Positions 16,473 through 26,838 of a stretch of DNA of 64,000 bases are shown here, piece after piece. The notes under the pieces were generated by a model. It ran no database searches, was not told where the DNA came from, and was given only the letters and a program-made list of their open reading frames with translations. Position 1 is the stretch's first letter, and every line of letters starts with the position of its first letter. Source of the stretch: Synechococcus sp. KORDI-52 (GTDB taxonomy: Bacteria > Cyanobacteriota > Cyanobacteriia > PCC-6307 > Cyanobiaceae); assembly GCF_000737595.1 (NCBI RefSeq), contig NZ_CP006271.1, positions 186,001-250,000 on the forward strand, given 5' to 3'. A program made the translations under genes and the position numbers.

Positions 16473-19355
16473 TTGGCGGCGAACCGCCTTCCTCTCCTCT
16501 TAACCGGGATCCTGATCACAGGTTCGGTTTCGGCATTGCCCGTTTCAGCCAGCTCGGCTGATCAGACGTCGTCGACTCTTGCTCAGGCGCCGGAGCGCCT
16601 CAAGATTCGGGCTGATCGTCAGTTCACCGATTCCAAGTCCAAGGCATCCATTGCCGAAGGCAACGTCAGCGTTCAGCTCGGCGATGCGGAACTCCACGCC
16701 GATCGCATTGAATTTGATGCTGGTTTTCGCACGCTCTACGCCCGCGGCGCCGTTCGTTTCAGGCGTGGCAACCAATATTTTCAAGCCTCGAGTTTCCGCT
16801 ACAACCTCGTCCAAAACCAGGGTCAGCTCAATGACGTCTACGGGGTCATCGATCTCGAGGAGCCTGTTACCAATCCATTAACGAGCTCTTCAACAGCATC
16901 GCCAATCCCTGAAACACCGTCCACGTCAGGACCAGACGGAGCCCCAACGGAAGAGATCCGAGCAAACAGCGACACGATGCCCCCGGTGGCCTGTCCGCCG
17001 CTTCTTCCTCCCATTCCCGACTGGCATCCACAGCCCTGGGCGGTCACGGCCTGGGGGGGGCAGATGATTGACGCCGCCTTTGGCGACACCTTCCTGTTCA
17101 ACGGCCGCATGCGACCGGAGGCCGTGCTGGGTGTGGGCCTGCAGAGGCGGATCATGCGCGCAGGTCCACTGGCCATTGAACTCGAGGCTGACCTGTTCAG
17201 CCACATTGCCAAGCAGCAGCGGGGGGGCGAGTTCAACCAGAACAAGCCCTTCGCCGACCTACCCGCCCAGAGCTTCGGCGAGGGCATTCTGGGCATCGGT
17301 GCGCGGATCTGGGTGCAGCCTTGGCTGAGTTTCAGCTTCGTTGAGGGCATCAGCTACAACACCGATGTCAGCCTCTACGAGAAAACATTCCGCGAGAACT
17401 ACACCCAGCTGCTGAACTATCTCGGCTTCGAAGTCGAAGCTGCTGTGTCCTCCGACCTCTCGCTCGTTGGCCGAATTCACCACCGTTCCGGGGCCTTCGG
17501 CACCTACGCAGGTGTCACCGAGGGGAGTAATGCCTACCTACTCGGCCTGCGCTACCGCTGGGGTCGGGATACACCCAAGCCGGAAAGCGTCATGATGCCG
17601 CCCCTGCCTGAGTGTGATGACCCGGATCGCGACCAGCGCGTCAAGCCCTCCTCCCTCTCCGACCGTCTCGACTCGATTGCCCTCGGTGATGGAGGGGATC
17701 CCCAGCGCCATGTCTCCAGCCATGGCACCCCTGACCCACCAGCGATGCCCCCGGCTCAGCAGCAGGCCATGCGCACCGAGGCGATCGCCGCGATTGACCA
17801 GCGCATCTCGGACGTCGATTTCCAGGGCAGCTTCAGCATCGAGCGACGCAGCGGCATCCCCGTTCAACGCCTGAATTCCTCAGTCAGGGATGAAAACCGC
17901 TTCGGGGTGGTCAAAGTGCCTCAACTGAAGAGCCTCGGAAGCACGAATCTCCTGAATGGCACGATCAGCCGCTGGAGGGTGCAAGCCTCGAAGGTCTTGA
18001 TCACATCCGATGGCTGGCAAGCCGATCGGATGGGTTTCAGCAACGATCCTTTCACCCCGGCGCAGACCAGGATCGACGCAGAGGATGTGATCGCTCGCGA
18101 GCAAAGCAACGGTGATGTGCTGATCTCAGCGCGTCGCAACCGCCTGATCGTCGAAGAGCGACTGCCCGTCCCCGTGACCCGTCGGCAGCTCATCCAAAAG
18201 GAGGAGGAAGTCGAGAACCGCCTGGTTGTTGGCATCGACAATGACGACCGCGGCGGACTGTTTGTAGGACGCAACCTGAGACCGCTGACCATCGGCTCCA
18301 GCACGGAACTATCCGTTCAACCGCAGTTCATGGTCCAGCGCGCCATCGACGGCGATTTCAACAGCGCCGGAGATCTGTTTGGTTTGGAGGCGAAACTTCG
18401 TGGCCGGTATGGGAACTACCAACTGAGTGCCGACGCCGACATGAGCAGTCTTGATCCGGCAGACATCCTGAGCAGCAGTCGCTTCTGGGGAAACTTCGGC
18501 CGCGACATCAACCTGGGGCGCTTGGGGGTCCTCGAAGCCAAGTTGTTCGGGGCTTACCGCTATCGAACCTGGAATGGCTCCCTCGGTGAAACCGACATCA
18601 ATGCGGCCTACGGCGTTTATGCCCAGACCCGGGGGAGCTGGTCAACAGGGGAGGCCGACCACGAGTACCTCATTCGCGGTGCAGTGGGGGACTACCAGGC
18701 GGAACGGTTCAACAGTGATCGCCTTCTGCGCAGCGGGCGTGGCAGTCTCTATGCCTCGCTCACCAGCCAGTTTCCCCTGATGAAGGGGAAGACCGCAGAG
18801 CTGATTCCGACAGCGGCCTATCGCTACTCCCCAGTCCCGATCGTCCCAGGGCTGCGCCTGAACACCAACGTGAACACCTCGGTTGCCGTCTATGGCGATG
18901 GACTTCACCAGGAAACCCTGAGTCTGAGCGGAGGGCCCACCATCACCCTGGGCACCTTCAGCAAGCCCTTTCTCGATTTCACACAGATCTCGATTGTCGG
19001 CAGCGGCTCCCTGAAAAACGGCAACAGCCCTTTCGCCTTCGATCGGAACGTTGATCTTGCCACCCTTGGCGTCGGTCTGACCCAGCAAATCGTGGGGCCG
19101 GTCGTCCTCAGCACAGGCGTCAGCTACAACATCGATCCCGGCTCGGAGTTCTACGGCAGAACAGTCAACTCGAACATCGAACTGCGCTGGCAACGACGCA
19201 GCTACGACGTGGGGATCTATTTCAATCCCTACGAAGGCATTGGTGGCGTTCGCTTCAGGCTCAACGACTTTGACTTCAAAGGAACAGGGGTGCCCTTCGT
19301 GCCGTACACGCCAACGAACTGGATGAAGACAACCAACGCAGATCGACCCTTCTGA
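16473..19355 (+). CDS. LptD/OstA-like outer-membrane protein (DUF3769)
   Basis: The 960-residue protein has an N-terminal signal-like segment (LLLTGILITGSVSALPVSA), an OstA/LptA-like beta-jellyroll repeat (about residues 40-135: RADRQFTDSKSKASIAEGNV, DAELHADRIEFDAGFRTLYARG), a Pro-rich linker and then the large beta-strand region of cyanobacterial DUF3769 proteins. It is probably the LptD equivalent, placing LPS in the outer membrane. The start is unusual: no in-frame ATG follows the stop at 16437, so TTG at 16473 is the best candidate, with no clear Shine-Dalgarno sequence. Confidence 0.75.
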   Translation: MAANRLPLLLTGILITGSVSALPVSASSADQTSSTLAQAPERLKIRADRQFTDSKSKASIAEGNVSVQLGDAELHADRIEFDAGFRTLYARGAVRFRRGNQYFQASSFRYNLVQNQGQLNDVYGVIDLEEPVTNPLTSSSTASPIPETPSTSGPDGAPTEEIRANSDTMPPVACPPLLPPIPDWHPQPWAVTAWGGQMIDAAFGDTFLFNGRMRPEAVLGVGLQRRIMRAGPLAIELEADLFSHIAKQQRGGEFNQNKPFADLPAQSFGEGILGIGARIWVQPWLSFSFVEGISYNTDVSLYEKTFRENYTQLLNYLGFEVEAAVSSDLSLVGRIHHRSGAFGTYAGVTEGSNAYLLGLRYRWGRDTPKPESVMMPPLPECDDPDRDQRVKPSSLSDRLDSIALGDGGDPQRHVSSHGTPDPPAMPPAQQQAMRTEAIAAIDQRISDVDFQGSFSIERRSGIPVQRLNSSVRDENRFGVVKVPQLKSLGSTNLLNGTISRWRVQASKVLITSDGWQADRMGFSNDPFTPAQTRIDAEDVIAREQSNGDVLISARRNRLIVEERLPVPVTRRQLIQKEEEVENRLVVGIDNDDRGGLFVGRNLRPLTIGSSTELSVQPQFMVQRAIDGDFNSAGDLFGLEAKLRGRYGNYQLSADADMSSLDPADILSSSRFWGNFGRDINLGRLGVLEAKLFGAYRYRTWNGSLGETDINAAYGVYAQTRGSWSTGEADHEYLIRGAVGDYQAERFNSDRLLRSGRGSLYASLTSQFPLMKGKTAELIPTAAYRYSPVPIVPGLRLNTNVNTSVAVYGDGLHQETLSLSGGPTITLGTFSKPFLDFTQISIVGSGSLKNGNSPFAFDRNVDLATLGVGLTQQIVGPVVLSTGVSYNIDPGSEFYGRTVNSNIELRWQRRSYDVGIYFNPYEGIGGVRFRLNDFDFKGTGVPFVPYTPTNWMKTTNADRPF

Positions 19356-19790
19356 TCATTCACCACCCCCAATGATCAGGTCGCTTCCGAACAGTGAAGC
19401 TCCGGCATAGCGCATGCCGGAGGTCTTTGCGTTGGGCGCATAGGCATTGATCACCCGGGCATCACGCAAATCGGCACCACGCAGATCCACGCCAGACAAC
19501 TCCGCATTGGTGAGGTTGGCTCCACGCAAGTCAGCCCCTTCCAGCAAAGCCCCAGTCAGATCAGCCCCTTCCAAATTCGCTTCCCTGAGATCGGCGCCGC
19601 GTAGATCGCTGCCCCGAAAATCAGCACCGATGAGATGGGTCTGACGCAGGTCTGCATGGCGCAGATCACAACCGGGACAACTGCGATCCAGTGAATCGTG
19701 GGGCTGAACCAGAAGCGGTACCGCACCAGCGGGAGCAGCAGCCGCAACCATCAACACCGGCAACAACAACCGCGACAACACATGGGCCAT
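19356..19790 (-). CDS. Secreted pentapeptide-repeat protein
   Basis: The 144-residue protein has an N-terminal signal peptide (about residues 1-23) and roughly 16 tandem A(D/N)LXX pentapeptide repeats, such as ADFRGSDLRGADLREANLEG, which form a right-handed quadrilateral beta helix. A CPGC pair lies just before the repeats. It should be periplasmic or in the thylakoid lumen. Function unknown. Its stop abuts the stop of the DUF3769 gene. Confidence 0.75.
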   Translation of the reverse strand: MAHVLSRLLLPVLMVAAAAPAGAVPLLVQPHDSLDRSCPGCDLRHADLRQTHLIGADFRGSDLRGADLREANLEGADLTGALLEGADLRGANLTNAELSGVDLRGADLRDARVINAYAPNAKTSGMRYAGASLFGSDLIIGGGE

Positions 19791-19854
19791 TGAGACGCAG
19801 CCTCCTCACGCAACCGCCTATCTCTTTCATAGACACAGGAGTCGCGATTGACCG

Positions 19855-20469
19855 TTAATCGGCGGTGAATCGGTTGATGTAAGGCAGTGTCTTCATCAAC
19901 GCTGCAACCTGGGGGCCATGGTCCAGAAGCTGAGACGTGGCATCCCAGCGGCCGCTGCGCAGCATGTCCAGAGGACCAGCTTCGATCGTCACAGGCCAGC
20001 TGGACTCCGATGAAGTCAGTTGCAAAGTGGCGAGATCCAGCTGCCAGGAGCCATCCGGTTCACGATCCACCTTGGCCTGAATGGCCTTGATCTGGTCAGG
20101 CGCTGCCACAACACAGGGAATGCCCAGGGCGAGGCAATTGCCATAGAAGATCTCCGCAAAACTGACACCGATAACCGCGCGGATTCCCCAGCGCATCAAG
20201 GCCTGAGGCGCGTGCTCACGGCTGGAACCACAGCCGAAATTGCCATTCACCACCAGGATCGAGGCACCCTGATAGCGGGCCTGATCAAAGGGATGCTCGC
20301 CGGAGAGCTCCAGACGGTCATCAGCGAACACCTGGTCGCCCAGCGCCTCGAAGCTGACGCATTTGAGAAACCGTGCCGGAATGATCCGATCGGTATCGAT
20401 GTCTTCACCTGGAAGGGCAATGGCCGTTCCACTCACCTGCTCAATCGGACCAGTCGGGAAGAGAGCCAT
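19855..20469 (-). CDS. leuD: 3-isopropylmalate dehydratase small subunit
   Basis: The 204-residue subunit of isopropylmalate isomerase, used in leucine synthesis, pairs with LeuC. Motifs include GEDIDTDRIIPARFLK and GNFGCGSSREHAPQALMRWGIRAVIG. The ATG at 20469 overlaps the leuC stop by one base (TGATG); a GTG three bases upstream is possible. The pair is the usual leuC-leuD operon. Confidence 0.94.
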   Translation of the reverse strand: MALFPTGPIEQVSGTAIALPGEDIDTDRIIPARFLKCVSFEALGDQVFADDRLELSGEHPFDQARYQGASILVVNGNFGCGSSREHAPQALMRWGIRAVIGVSFAEIFYGNCLALGIPCVVAAPDQIKAIQAKVDREPDGSWQLDLATLQLTSSESSWPVTIEAGPLDMLRSGRWDATSQLLDHGPQVAALMKTLPYINRFTAD

Positions 20470-21887
20470 CACGATGCGGACGGAGAGATCAAAGTACGGA
20501 CATCGGTCACATGACCGTTCACGGCAGCGGCGGCCACCATCGCTGGACTCATCAACAACGTCCGGCCACTGGCCGATCCCTGCCGACCCTTGAAATTGCG
20601 ATTGCTGGAGCTGGCGCTGATCTGCCGTCCCTCAAGTCGATCCGGATTCATGGCCAGACACATCGAGCAGCCAGGCTCCCGCCATTCAAAGCCTGCGGCA
20701 CGAAACACCGCATCCAGACCTTCCGCTTCAGCAGCCTTCGCCACCTGCTCCGAGCCTGGAACCACGAACGCCTTGATGCCCGCGGCCACCTGGCGCCCGC
20801 GGGCCACGTCGGCGGCAGCACGGAGATCGCTGAGCCGACCATTGGTGCAGCTGCCGATGAAACAGACATCCACAGGAACGCCGGCAATGGCCGTACCTGG
20901 CTGCAGATCCATGTAGCGGTAAGCCTCTTCCGCGATCGGACGCTCACCCGCATCCAGCTGGTCGAGGCTGGGGACGGTTTCATCAATTCCCAGACCTTGC
21001 CCGGGAGTGATACCCCAGGTCACCGTGGGCGGAATCGCAGCCGCATCAAACACCACTTCATCGTCCACCGTTGCATCAGCGTCAGTCGCCAGGGAGCTCC
21101 ACCAGGCGACAGCGCGGGTCCAGGCGTCACCCGTGGGGGCATAGGGGCGACCTTTGAGATAGTCAAAGGTCACCTGATCGGGATTGACGTAACCGCAGCG
21201 GGCTCCACCCTCGATCGCCATGTTGCAGAGCGTCATCCGCTCTTCCATTGACAACGCCTCGATGGCAGACCCGGCGAACTCATAGGCGTAACCAACACCG
21301 CCTTTCACACCAAGGCGGCGGATCACGTGAAGGATCAGATCCTTGGCCGACACCCCGTCCGAAAGGAGGCCATTCACCTGGATCCGGCGCACCTTGAGCT
21401 TGTTCATCGCCAGGCTCTGGCTGGCCAGCACGTCGCGTACCTGACTCGTGCCGATCCCGAAGGCAATCGCTCCGAAGGCGCCATGGGTGGACGTATGGGA
21501 GTCACCGCAAGCCACCGTCATCCCGGGCTGTGTCAGTCCGAGCTCCGGGGCAATCACGTGAACGATGCCCTGCCGACCGCTGCCGATGTTGTTGAGAGGA
21601 ATCCCGTGCTCCTGGCAGTTCCGCTCCAAGGTGCTGAGCATCTCTTCCGCCAACGGATCGGCGAATGGCCGTTCCTGGGAGGTGGTCGGCACGATGTGGT
21701 CCACCGTGGCCACCGTGCGCTCAGGACAGCGCACGCTCAGGCCCTTGTCCTTCAGTGCGGAAAAGGCCTGAGGACTGGTGACCTCATGAATCAGATGCAG
21801 ACCGACAAACAGCTGGATGGATCCACCGGGAAGCTCCGCAACCCGATGCAGATCCCACACCTTGTCGTAAAGGGTGCCGGAACTCAA
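20469..21887 (-). CDS. leuC: 3-isopropylmalate dehydratase large subunit
   Basis: The 472-residue aconitase-type [4Fe-4S] subunit carries the iron ligands in [13 protein letters not shown] and in [13 protein letters not shown], with [21 protein letters not shown] in the middle. The first codon is TTG: the conserved N terminus [16 protein letters not shown] starts exactly there, and no ATG or GTG fits. It converts 2-isopropylmalate to 3-isopropylmalate with LeuD and is translationally coupled to leuD. Confidence 0.94.
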   Translation of the reverse strand: MSSGTLYDKVWDLHRVAELPGGSIQLFVGLHLIHEVTSPQAFSALKDKGLSVRCPERTVATVDHIVPTTSQERPFADPLAEEMLSTLERNCQEHGIPLNNIGSGRQGIVHVIAPELGLTQPGMTVACGDSHTSTHGAFGAIAFGIGTSQVRDVLASQSLAMNKLKVRRIQVNGLLSDGVSAKDLILHVIRRLGVKGGVGYAYEFAGSAIEALSMEERMTLCNMAIEGGARCGYVNPDQVTFDYLKGRPYAPTGDAWTRAVAWWSSLATDADATVDDEVVFDAAAIPPTVTWGITPGQGLGIDETVPSLDQLDAGERPIAEEAYRYMDLQPGTAIAGVPVDVCFIGSCTNGRLSDLRAAADVARGRQVAAGIKAFVVPGSEQVAKAAEAEGLDAVFRAAGFEWREPGCSMCLAMNPDRLEGRQISASSSNRNFKGRQGSASGRTLLMSPAMVAAAAVNGHVTDVRTLISPSAS

Positions 21888-21913
21888 CAGTTCAGCCGCA
21901 AGGACCGTTGACC

Positions 21914-23173
21914 CTAAACCTGAGCGAGCAAGCGCAGACGCAGACGGTCCAAACCGCGGATCACACTCAGCCTCTGAATGGCCGCCCGGCCCCGCCGCTC
22001 ACCGAAATGCTGCACCCAGGTCTCACAACCATGGGGGCCGGCCAAGGCCAGGTGCACCAAGCCCACCGGCTTCTCAACACTGCCACCGCCAGGGCCGGCA
22101 ATGCCGCTCACCGCAATCGCCCAGTCGCACTCCAGCCGCTCCCGTACTCCCCGGGCCATCGCCTCGACCACAGGTTCCGAGACAGCCCCATGGGTGACGA
22201 GCAGATCCGGAGACACCCCGAGCAAGCCCTGTTTCACGTCATTGCTGTAGGCGACGACGCCACCCTGGAAGACCGACGAAGACCCTGGAACAGCCGTGAG
22301 GGCTGCCGCCAGTCCACCACCGGTGCAGGACTCCGCCACCGCCATCGTCTGATGGCGGTGGCGGAGCAAGTCGATCACCACCGACGCCAGGCTGTCCTCA
22401 TCCACCCCATAGCAGTGGTCCCCTGTGCGACGGCGCAACTCGGCCTCCAGCGGCACCAGCATCTGGGCGGCGGCATCGGCCGTGGGCGCACAGGCCGTGA
22501 GCCGCAATTTCACATCTCCGAGCGAGGCATAGGGTGCCACCGTTGGATTGGTCGACGTCAACAGATCGGCAACGCGCTCCGCCAGATCGGATTCACCAAT
22601 GCCGCTGAAGCGAAGCTGACGGCTGACAAACACACCTGACGTCCCAGCATTGGCTTGAAGCCAGGGAACGGCCGTCTCCGTCCACATCGCCTGCATCTCC
22701 GAAGGCACCCCCGGGAAGGTGAGGATCGTGAAATCAGGCCGGGGCGACCAGATCATCCCGGGCGCCGACCCCTTTGGATTGGGAAGGATCTCCGCCCCAC
22801 GAGGGAAATAAGCCTGGCTGCGGTTACTGAGCGCCACCGCGCGGCCACCCGCCGATAACTTCCGCTGGATCTCCAGCCAAAGTTCAGGTCGCTCCTCAAG
22901 GGGAGTCTCGAAGGCAGCGGCCAGGGCCTCTGTGGTGAGGTCATCGGGTGTGGGGCCCAGACCTCCGGTCGTCACGAGAACCCTGCAGCGTTGGGACGCC
23001 TCGCGCACGGCGGCAACCAGACGGTCTTTGTTGTCACCGACGACGGTCTGGCGGTAATGCGGAAGCCCCAGGCACGCCAACTGTTCAGCAATCCATCGGG
23101 CATTGCCGTTGAGGATGTCCCCCAACAGCAGCTCCGTGCCCACGCACAGGATTTCGACGCCCGCTTCAGCCAC
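21914..23173 (-). CDS. cinA: CinA family protein (NMN deamidase / competence-damage protein)
   Basis: The 419-residue protein has an N-terminal molybdopterin-binding-like COG1058 domain ([35 protein letters not shown]) and a C-terminal amidase domain ([38 protein letters not shown]). The family includes NMN deamidases in pyridine-nucleotide recycling and a protein linked to competence. The start is GTG, and the first eight bases overlap the end of the upstream WecA-like gene. Confidence 0.9.
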   Translation of the reverse strand: MAEAGVEILCVGTELLLGDILNGNARWIAEQLACLGLPHYRQTVVGDNKDRLVAAVREASQRCRVLVTTGGLGPTPDDLTTEALAAAFETPLEERPELWLEIQRKLSAGGRAVALSNRSQAYFPRGAEILPNPKGSAPGMIWSPRPDFTILTFPGVPSEMQAMWTETAVPWLQANAGTSGVFVSRQLRFSGIGESDLAERVADLLTSTNPTVAPYASLGDVKLRLTACAPTADAAAQMLVPLEAELRRRTGDHCYGVDEDSLASVVIDLLRHRHQTMAVAESCTGGGLAAALTAVPGSSSVFQGGVVAYSNDVKQGLLGVSPDLLVTHGAVSEPVVEAMARGVRERLECDWAIAVSGIAGPGGGSVEKPVGLVHLALAGPHGCETWVQHFGERRGRAAIQRLSVIRGLDRLRLRLLAQV

Positions 23174-24308
23174 GCGGCTCCCCGAGAGAGACGGGATCCA
23201 CAGGGGTGGAACGCGGCGTGGTGTTCATCAGGGCCCGCTCGTGTTGCAGCTGGCGCCGGCTGATCACAACGGTGGCCACGAGGATGGCGGTGGCCAAAGC
23301 CAGCCAGAGGAATCGCATCTCAGCGTTGGCCACCACCAGGGCCAGGGCTGCGAGCCACTGGGTGAAGACGTAGATCAGGAGAACTGTGCGCCGATGGCTG
23401 AATCCGGCGCGCAGCAGGCGGTGATGCAGATGACGGCGGTCGGGGTAGAAGGGGGAGCGGCCTTCCCGCAGACGCCCCATGATCACGGCCGACATGTCGG
23501 CCAGAGGAAGCGAGAGAATCAGCAAGGGCAGCAAAAGGCTTACGGTTGTAAGCCCTTTGGCGGGGCCCACGATGCTCACGGCAGCGAGGGTGAAGCCGAG
23601 AAAGTAAGAACCTCCATCGCCCATGAAAATCCGGGCGGGATTGAAGTTGTGCCGCAGGAAGCCCAGGCAGCAGCCCGACAGGGCAGCGGCGAGGAATCCA
23701 GCGGCCACCTGATGCAACGAAAAGCTGACGGACACCAGCCCGACAGCGGCGATGCCTGCCACCCCGGCGGCAAGGCCATCGAGGCCATCCAACCAGTTGA
23801 TGGCATTGGTGATTCCCACCAGCCAGACCACGGTCGCCAGAAGGCCGAGGCTGTTCGGCAAGGCAATCGGACCTGCCGACGCGGTGAGCCAGGGAAGATC
23901 GATGGCTCCAATGCGAACCCCTTGACTCCAGACCGCCATGGCCACGGCGACCTGTCCAGCCAGTCGCGGCCATGGCGAGAGGGCGAAGAGATCATCCGCC
24001 AGGCCGATCAGAAAGAAGCAGAGCGAGCCCGCCAAGGTGCTCCAAATCAATTGGTCTCTGGCTGGGGCCAGCAGTCCGAAGCCCCCCATCGACCAGACCG
24101 CCGCCAGGGCAAGACCAAAACCCAGCAGCATGGCAATTCCCCCGAGCCTCACCATGGGGGTGATGTGCTGTTTGCGCTCATCCGGTTGATCGGTCCAACC
24201 GAAGCGCAGACCCAACCGTCGAACCTGGGGCACCAGCACCGTAGTGATTGCCGCCGCCAGAAGAAAACTGACCGAGGCGACCGCGATTGGGCTGGCCAAG
24301 AGATTCAC
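23166..24308 (-). CDS. WecA/TagO-like undecaprenyl-phosphate sugar-phosphate transferase
   Basis: The 380-residue protein has about 10-11 membrane spans and the MraY/WecA motifs: [54 protein letters not shown] and the C-terminal HLHHRLL. It should transfer GlcNAc-1-phosphate from UDP-GlcNAc to the lipid carrier, starting O-antigen or exopolysaccharide synthesis. The start is GTG. A WecG-type glycosyltransferase gene is found at 39464, which could add the next sugar. Confidence 0.88.
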   Translation of the reverse strand: MNLLASPIAVASVSFLLAAAITTVLVPQVRRLGLRFGWTDQPDERKQHITPMVRLGGIAMLLGFGLALAAVWSMGGFGLLAPARDQLIWSTLAGSLCFFLIGLADDLFALSPWPRLAGQVAVAMAVWSQGVRIGAIDLPWLTASAGPIALPNSLGLLATVVWLVGITNAINWLDGLDGLAAGVAGIAAVGLVSVSFSLHQVAAGFLAAALSGCCLGFLRHNFNPARIFMGDGGSYFLGFTLAAVSIVGPAKGLTTVSLLLPLLILSLPLADMSAVIMGRLREGRSPFYPDRRHLHHRLLRAGFSHRRTVLLIYVFTQWLAALALVVANAEMRFLWLALATAILVATVVISRRQLQHERALMNTTPRSTPVDPVSLGEPRG

Positions 24309-24423
24309 GACTGCTCCAGGAAAGAGACGATCCCCCGGTCAGAAGGAGTCATCTCAATCCTAAAGAGCCAGTAACCCACAGACCAGACACCAGCAAAGCC
24401 CGTTGAAGCGCTAAGGCCGAGCC

Positions 24424-25713
24424 TCATGCCAGCACAGGCTGCTTGCTGTCGGCATAGAGCGGAAAGCGCTCACACAGCGCAGCCACCCGATCCAGGCACC
24501 GCTGGCGCATCGCATCATCCTCAGGATTAAGAAGACGATCAGCAATCACATCCGCGACCTCGCGGAAGGCTTGCGCATCGAAACCACGGGTGGTGAGTGC
24601 AGCGGTCCCCAGCCGCAGGCCACTGGTGACGAAGGGCGATTCGGGATCAAAGGGAACGGTGTTCTTGTTGGCTGTGATGTGAACATCACTCACCAGCAGA
24701 TCAGCCACTTTCCCCGTCATTCCGATGCCCCTGAGATCCAGCAGCACCACGTGGTTGTCGGTGCCGCCACTGACGACATCGATGCCGCGGGCGATCAGCT
24801 GTTCAGCGAGGGCCGCCGCATTGACAACCACCTGCTGGCTGTAGGCCTTGAACGAAGGCTGCAACGCTTCGCCGAAGGCCACAGCCTTGGCAGCAATCAC
24901 GTGCTCCAAGGGGCCGCCCTGACTGCCAGGGAAGACGGCCTTGTCGAACTTCTTGGCGAACTCGGCATCGCGGCAGAGGATCAGGCCACCGCGGGGACCA
25001 CGCAGGGTCTTGTGGGTGGTGGTGGTGACCACATCGCAGTGAGGCACCGGGCTGGGATGCTCACCAGCTGCCACGAGCCCGGCGATATGGGCCATATCGG
25101 CCAGCAGATAGGCACCCACTTCATCTGCGATGGCGCGGAACGCAGCGAAATCGATGGTGCGTGGATAAGCGGAATAGCCACAAACAATCAACCTGGGCTT
25201 GTGCTCCAAAGCAAGCTGGCGAATCGCCGCCATGTCCAGACGCTGGGTCTGCTTGTCGACGCCGTACTGGACGACGTTGAACCACTTGCCACTGACGTTG
25301 ACGGGAGAACCATGGGTCAGGTGACCGCCATGGGACAGATCGAGCCCCATGATCGTGTCGCCGGGCTTGAGCAGCGCCAGAAAAACGGCGAAGTTGGCCT
25401 GGGCACCGCTATGGGGCTGCACGTTGGCCCAGGCAGCACCAAACAGCTGCTTGGCCCGCTCGATGGCCAGCTCCTCGATGGCATCAACGTGTTCACACCC
25501 CCCGTAGTAGCGCTTGCTGGGGAGTCCCTCGGCGTACTTGTTGGTGAGCACAGACCCCTGGGCCTGCATCACGGCGCGAGACGCAAAGTTCTCCGATGCA
25601 ATCAATTCAAGGTGGGTTTCCTGACGCTGTCGCTCCTGGTTGATGAACGCAGCAATATCAGGATCCGACTGAGCCAGATCAGCGTCGATGGCGCGTCCAG
25701 AGGCCTGGCCCAT
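24424..25713 (-). CDS. glyA: Serine hydroxymethyltransferase
   Basis: This 429-residue PLP enzyme moves a one-carbon unit from serine to tetrahydrofolate. The lysine motif [17 protein letters not shown] is seen, with [18 protein letters not shown] and [12 protein letters not shown] in the N-terminal part. Its one-carbon product is used by thyX and purH in this window. It begins 64 bases downstream of the terminator of the tRNA-Arg gene on the same strand. Confidence 0.96.
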   Translation of the reverse strand: MGQASGRAIDADLAQSDPDIAAFINQERQRQETHLELIASENFASRAVMQAQGSVLTNKYAEGLPSKRYYGGCEHVDAIEELAIERAKQLFGAAWANVQPHSGAQANFAVFLALLKPGDTIMGLDLSHGGHLTHGSPVNVSGKWFNVVQYGVDKQTQRLDMAAIRQLALEHKPRLIVCGYSAYPRTIDFAAFRAIADEVGAYLLADMAHIAGLVAAGEHPSPVPHCDVVTTTTHKTLRGPRGGLILCRDAEFAKKFDKAVFPGSQGGPLEHVIAAKAVAFGEALQPSFKAYSQQVVVNAAALAEQLIARGIDVVSGGTDNHVVLLDLRGIGMTGKVADLLVSDVHITANKNTVPFDPESPFVTSGLRLGTAALTTRGFDAQAFREVADVIADRLLNPEDDAMRQRCLDRVAALCERFPLYADSKQPVLA

Positions 25714-25776
25714 GAAGTGTCAGTACAGCGTTGACCAATCGTAAGAAACCACTGTGAACAGACCGAGCGATCAACC

Positions 25777-25802
25777 AAAAAAAAACTGCCCATGGGGGCA
25801 GT
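25777..25802 (-). terminator. Rho-independent terminator of the tRNA-Arg gene
   Basis: Read on the minus strand, a seven-base stem ACTGCCC/GGGCAGT with a short loop is followed by nine Ts, starting six bases after the tRNA 3' end. This is a strong intrinsic terminator and should isolate the tRNA from glyA downstream. Confidence 0.85.
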
Positions 25803-25807
25803 TGAAA

Positions 25808-25881
25808 CGCGCCTGGAGAGATTCGAACTCCCGACCCTCTGATCCGTAGTCAGATGCTCTAATCCGCTGAGCTACAAGCGC
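25808..25881 (-). tRNA. tRNA-Arg(ACG)
   Basis: The 74-base cloverleaf folds with acceptor GCGCTTG pairing with CAGGCGC and discriminator G. The anticodon loop is CTACGGA, so the anticodon is ACG. The D-loop GCTCAGCGGATTAGAGC and the T-arm GTTCGAATC are canonical. CCA is not encoded. The intrinsic terminator follows directly. Confidence 0.95.
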
Positions 25882-25969
25882 TTGCGCCAAACCATCAGAC
25901 CCCATCGAGGGTCCGCTCGTCAACTGGGTCCGGGTCGCGTCAGGATTCAGGGGTTTCTGAGCTCAAGCA

Positions 25970-26215
25970 ATGCCAATCCGCTGGTATGGCCCCGCTGACC
26001 CTGAGGATCCGACCTACCGGCATTTCGAGCGCATCGTGAACCTCTGCCTGCATGGCGGGGTCTTCGCTGCGGTGACCAGCGGCGGCTGGTTCCTGCAGGA
26101 GATGCGCCACCCCTTCCCTGACGGGAGCCTGACCTGGGTCACCAGCCTCTGGGCCACCCTGTGGCTGGGCCAATTGATTTGGGTGATTCTTCAGCGACCC
26201 AAGCCGGCTGAATAA
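25970..26215 (+). CDS. Small conserved-looking membrane protein, unknown function
   Basis: The 81-residue protein has a soluble N-terminal part (RWYGPADPEDPTYRHFERIVNL) and two hydrophobic segments (CLHGGVFAAVTSGGWF and LWATLWLGQLIWVI). It appears first in a run of three small plus-strand genes (25970, 26257, 26575), which look like an operon. No catalytic motif is recognised. Confidence 0.55.
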   Translation: MPIRWYGPADPEDPTYRHFERIVNLCLHGGVFAAVTSGGWFLQEMRHPFPDGSLTWVTSLWATLWLGQLIWVILQRPKPAE

Positions 26216-26256
26216 GGCCAGCATGGTGGCCAGTCCCCCTCAAACCTCCTGGGCCG

Positions 26257-26547
26257 ATGTCCCTTTCCGCCAGCGACCTGCAGGACCTCCAGAACGTTTT
26301 GGCTGATCGCCTCTACGTTCAGATCAGCGGCTGGCATCTGTATCTAGGCGATGCCGACCTGGCCTCCGCCCTGGCGATCGAATGCAGTGCCCGCGTCAAT
26401 CAGGGTGCTGAGGTCGCGGCCCGGCAGGCCCTCGACGCCGTGAAGGTGCCGCTGGCGGGTGGCGCCAGTCAACTCCCTCTTGCCAAGCTGATTCCCCCCG
26501 CCCAATTGCGCGATCTCGAGGAGATCCTCGAGCCGTACTGCGGATAA
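26257..26547 (+). CDS. DUF3181 family protein
   Basis: The 96-residue soluble protein matches the cyanobacterial DUF3181 family by its pattern: LYVQISGWHLYLGDADLASALAIEC, with a C-terminal PPAQLRDLEEILEPYCG. Function unknown. It lies 41 bases after the preceding small gene and 27 bases before the next. Confidence 0.6.
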   Translation: MSLSASDLQDLQNVLADRLYVQISGWHLYLGDADLASALAIECSARVNQGAEVAARQALDAVKVPLAGGASQLPLAKLIPPAQLRDLEEILEPYCG

Positions 26548-26574
26548 GGTTGCAGTCCTTCCGCAGCGGTTGGT

Positions 26575-26838
26575 GTGCTGATCATTGAAGTCACCAACTC
26601 CAGAGATGTTGTTCGTCAGCGCATCGGCCGACTGGGTGAGCGGCTGATCGGACGGGTGGTGGATGCGGAGGCTCAGGTTGAAAAAGCGCTGATTCAGGAA
26701 CTGGAAACCGCTTTCAAGGAATTCGGCATCGAAGCAAGGATCGTGTCTGTTCAGGGCCCGCAGCTCGTGGGTCGTGAACAGCTGGAACTCCCCATCCAGG
26801 TGCGTGAAGAGCGTGATGTGCGTCTCAGCGAGGCCTGA
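26575..26838 (+). CDS. Small conserved-looking soluble protein
   Basis: The 87-residue protein starts at a GTG and is rich in charged heptads (RDVVRQRIGRLGERLIGRVV, KALIQELETAFKEFGI). No motif that assigns a function is seen. Its 3' end overlaps the convergent murJ gene by 14 bases. Length and codon use resemble its neighbours, so it is likely to be real. Confidence 0.5.
   Translation: MLIIEVTNSRDVVRQRIGRLGERLIGRVVDAEAQVEKALIQELETAFKEFGIEARIVSVQGPQLVGREQLELPIQVREERDVRLSEA

Noticed and set aside
16328-16561. Alternative frame with ATG at 16436 ahead of the DUF3769 gene
   Set aside because: It ends after about 41 residues with no signal peptide or motif; the signal sequence is in the other frame.
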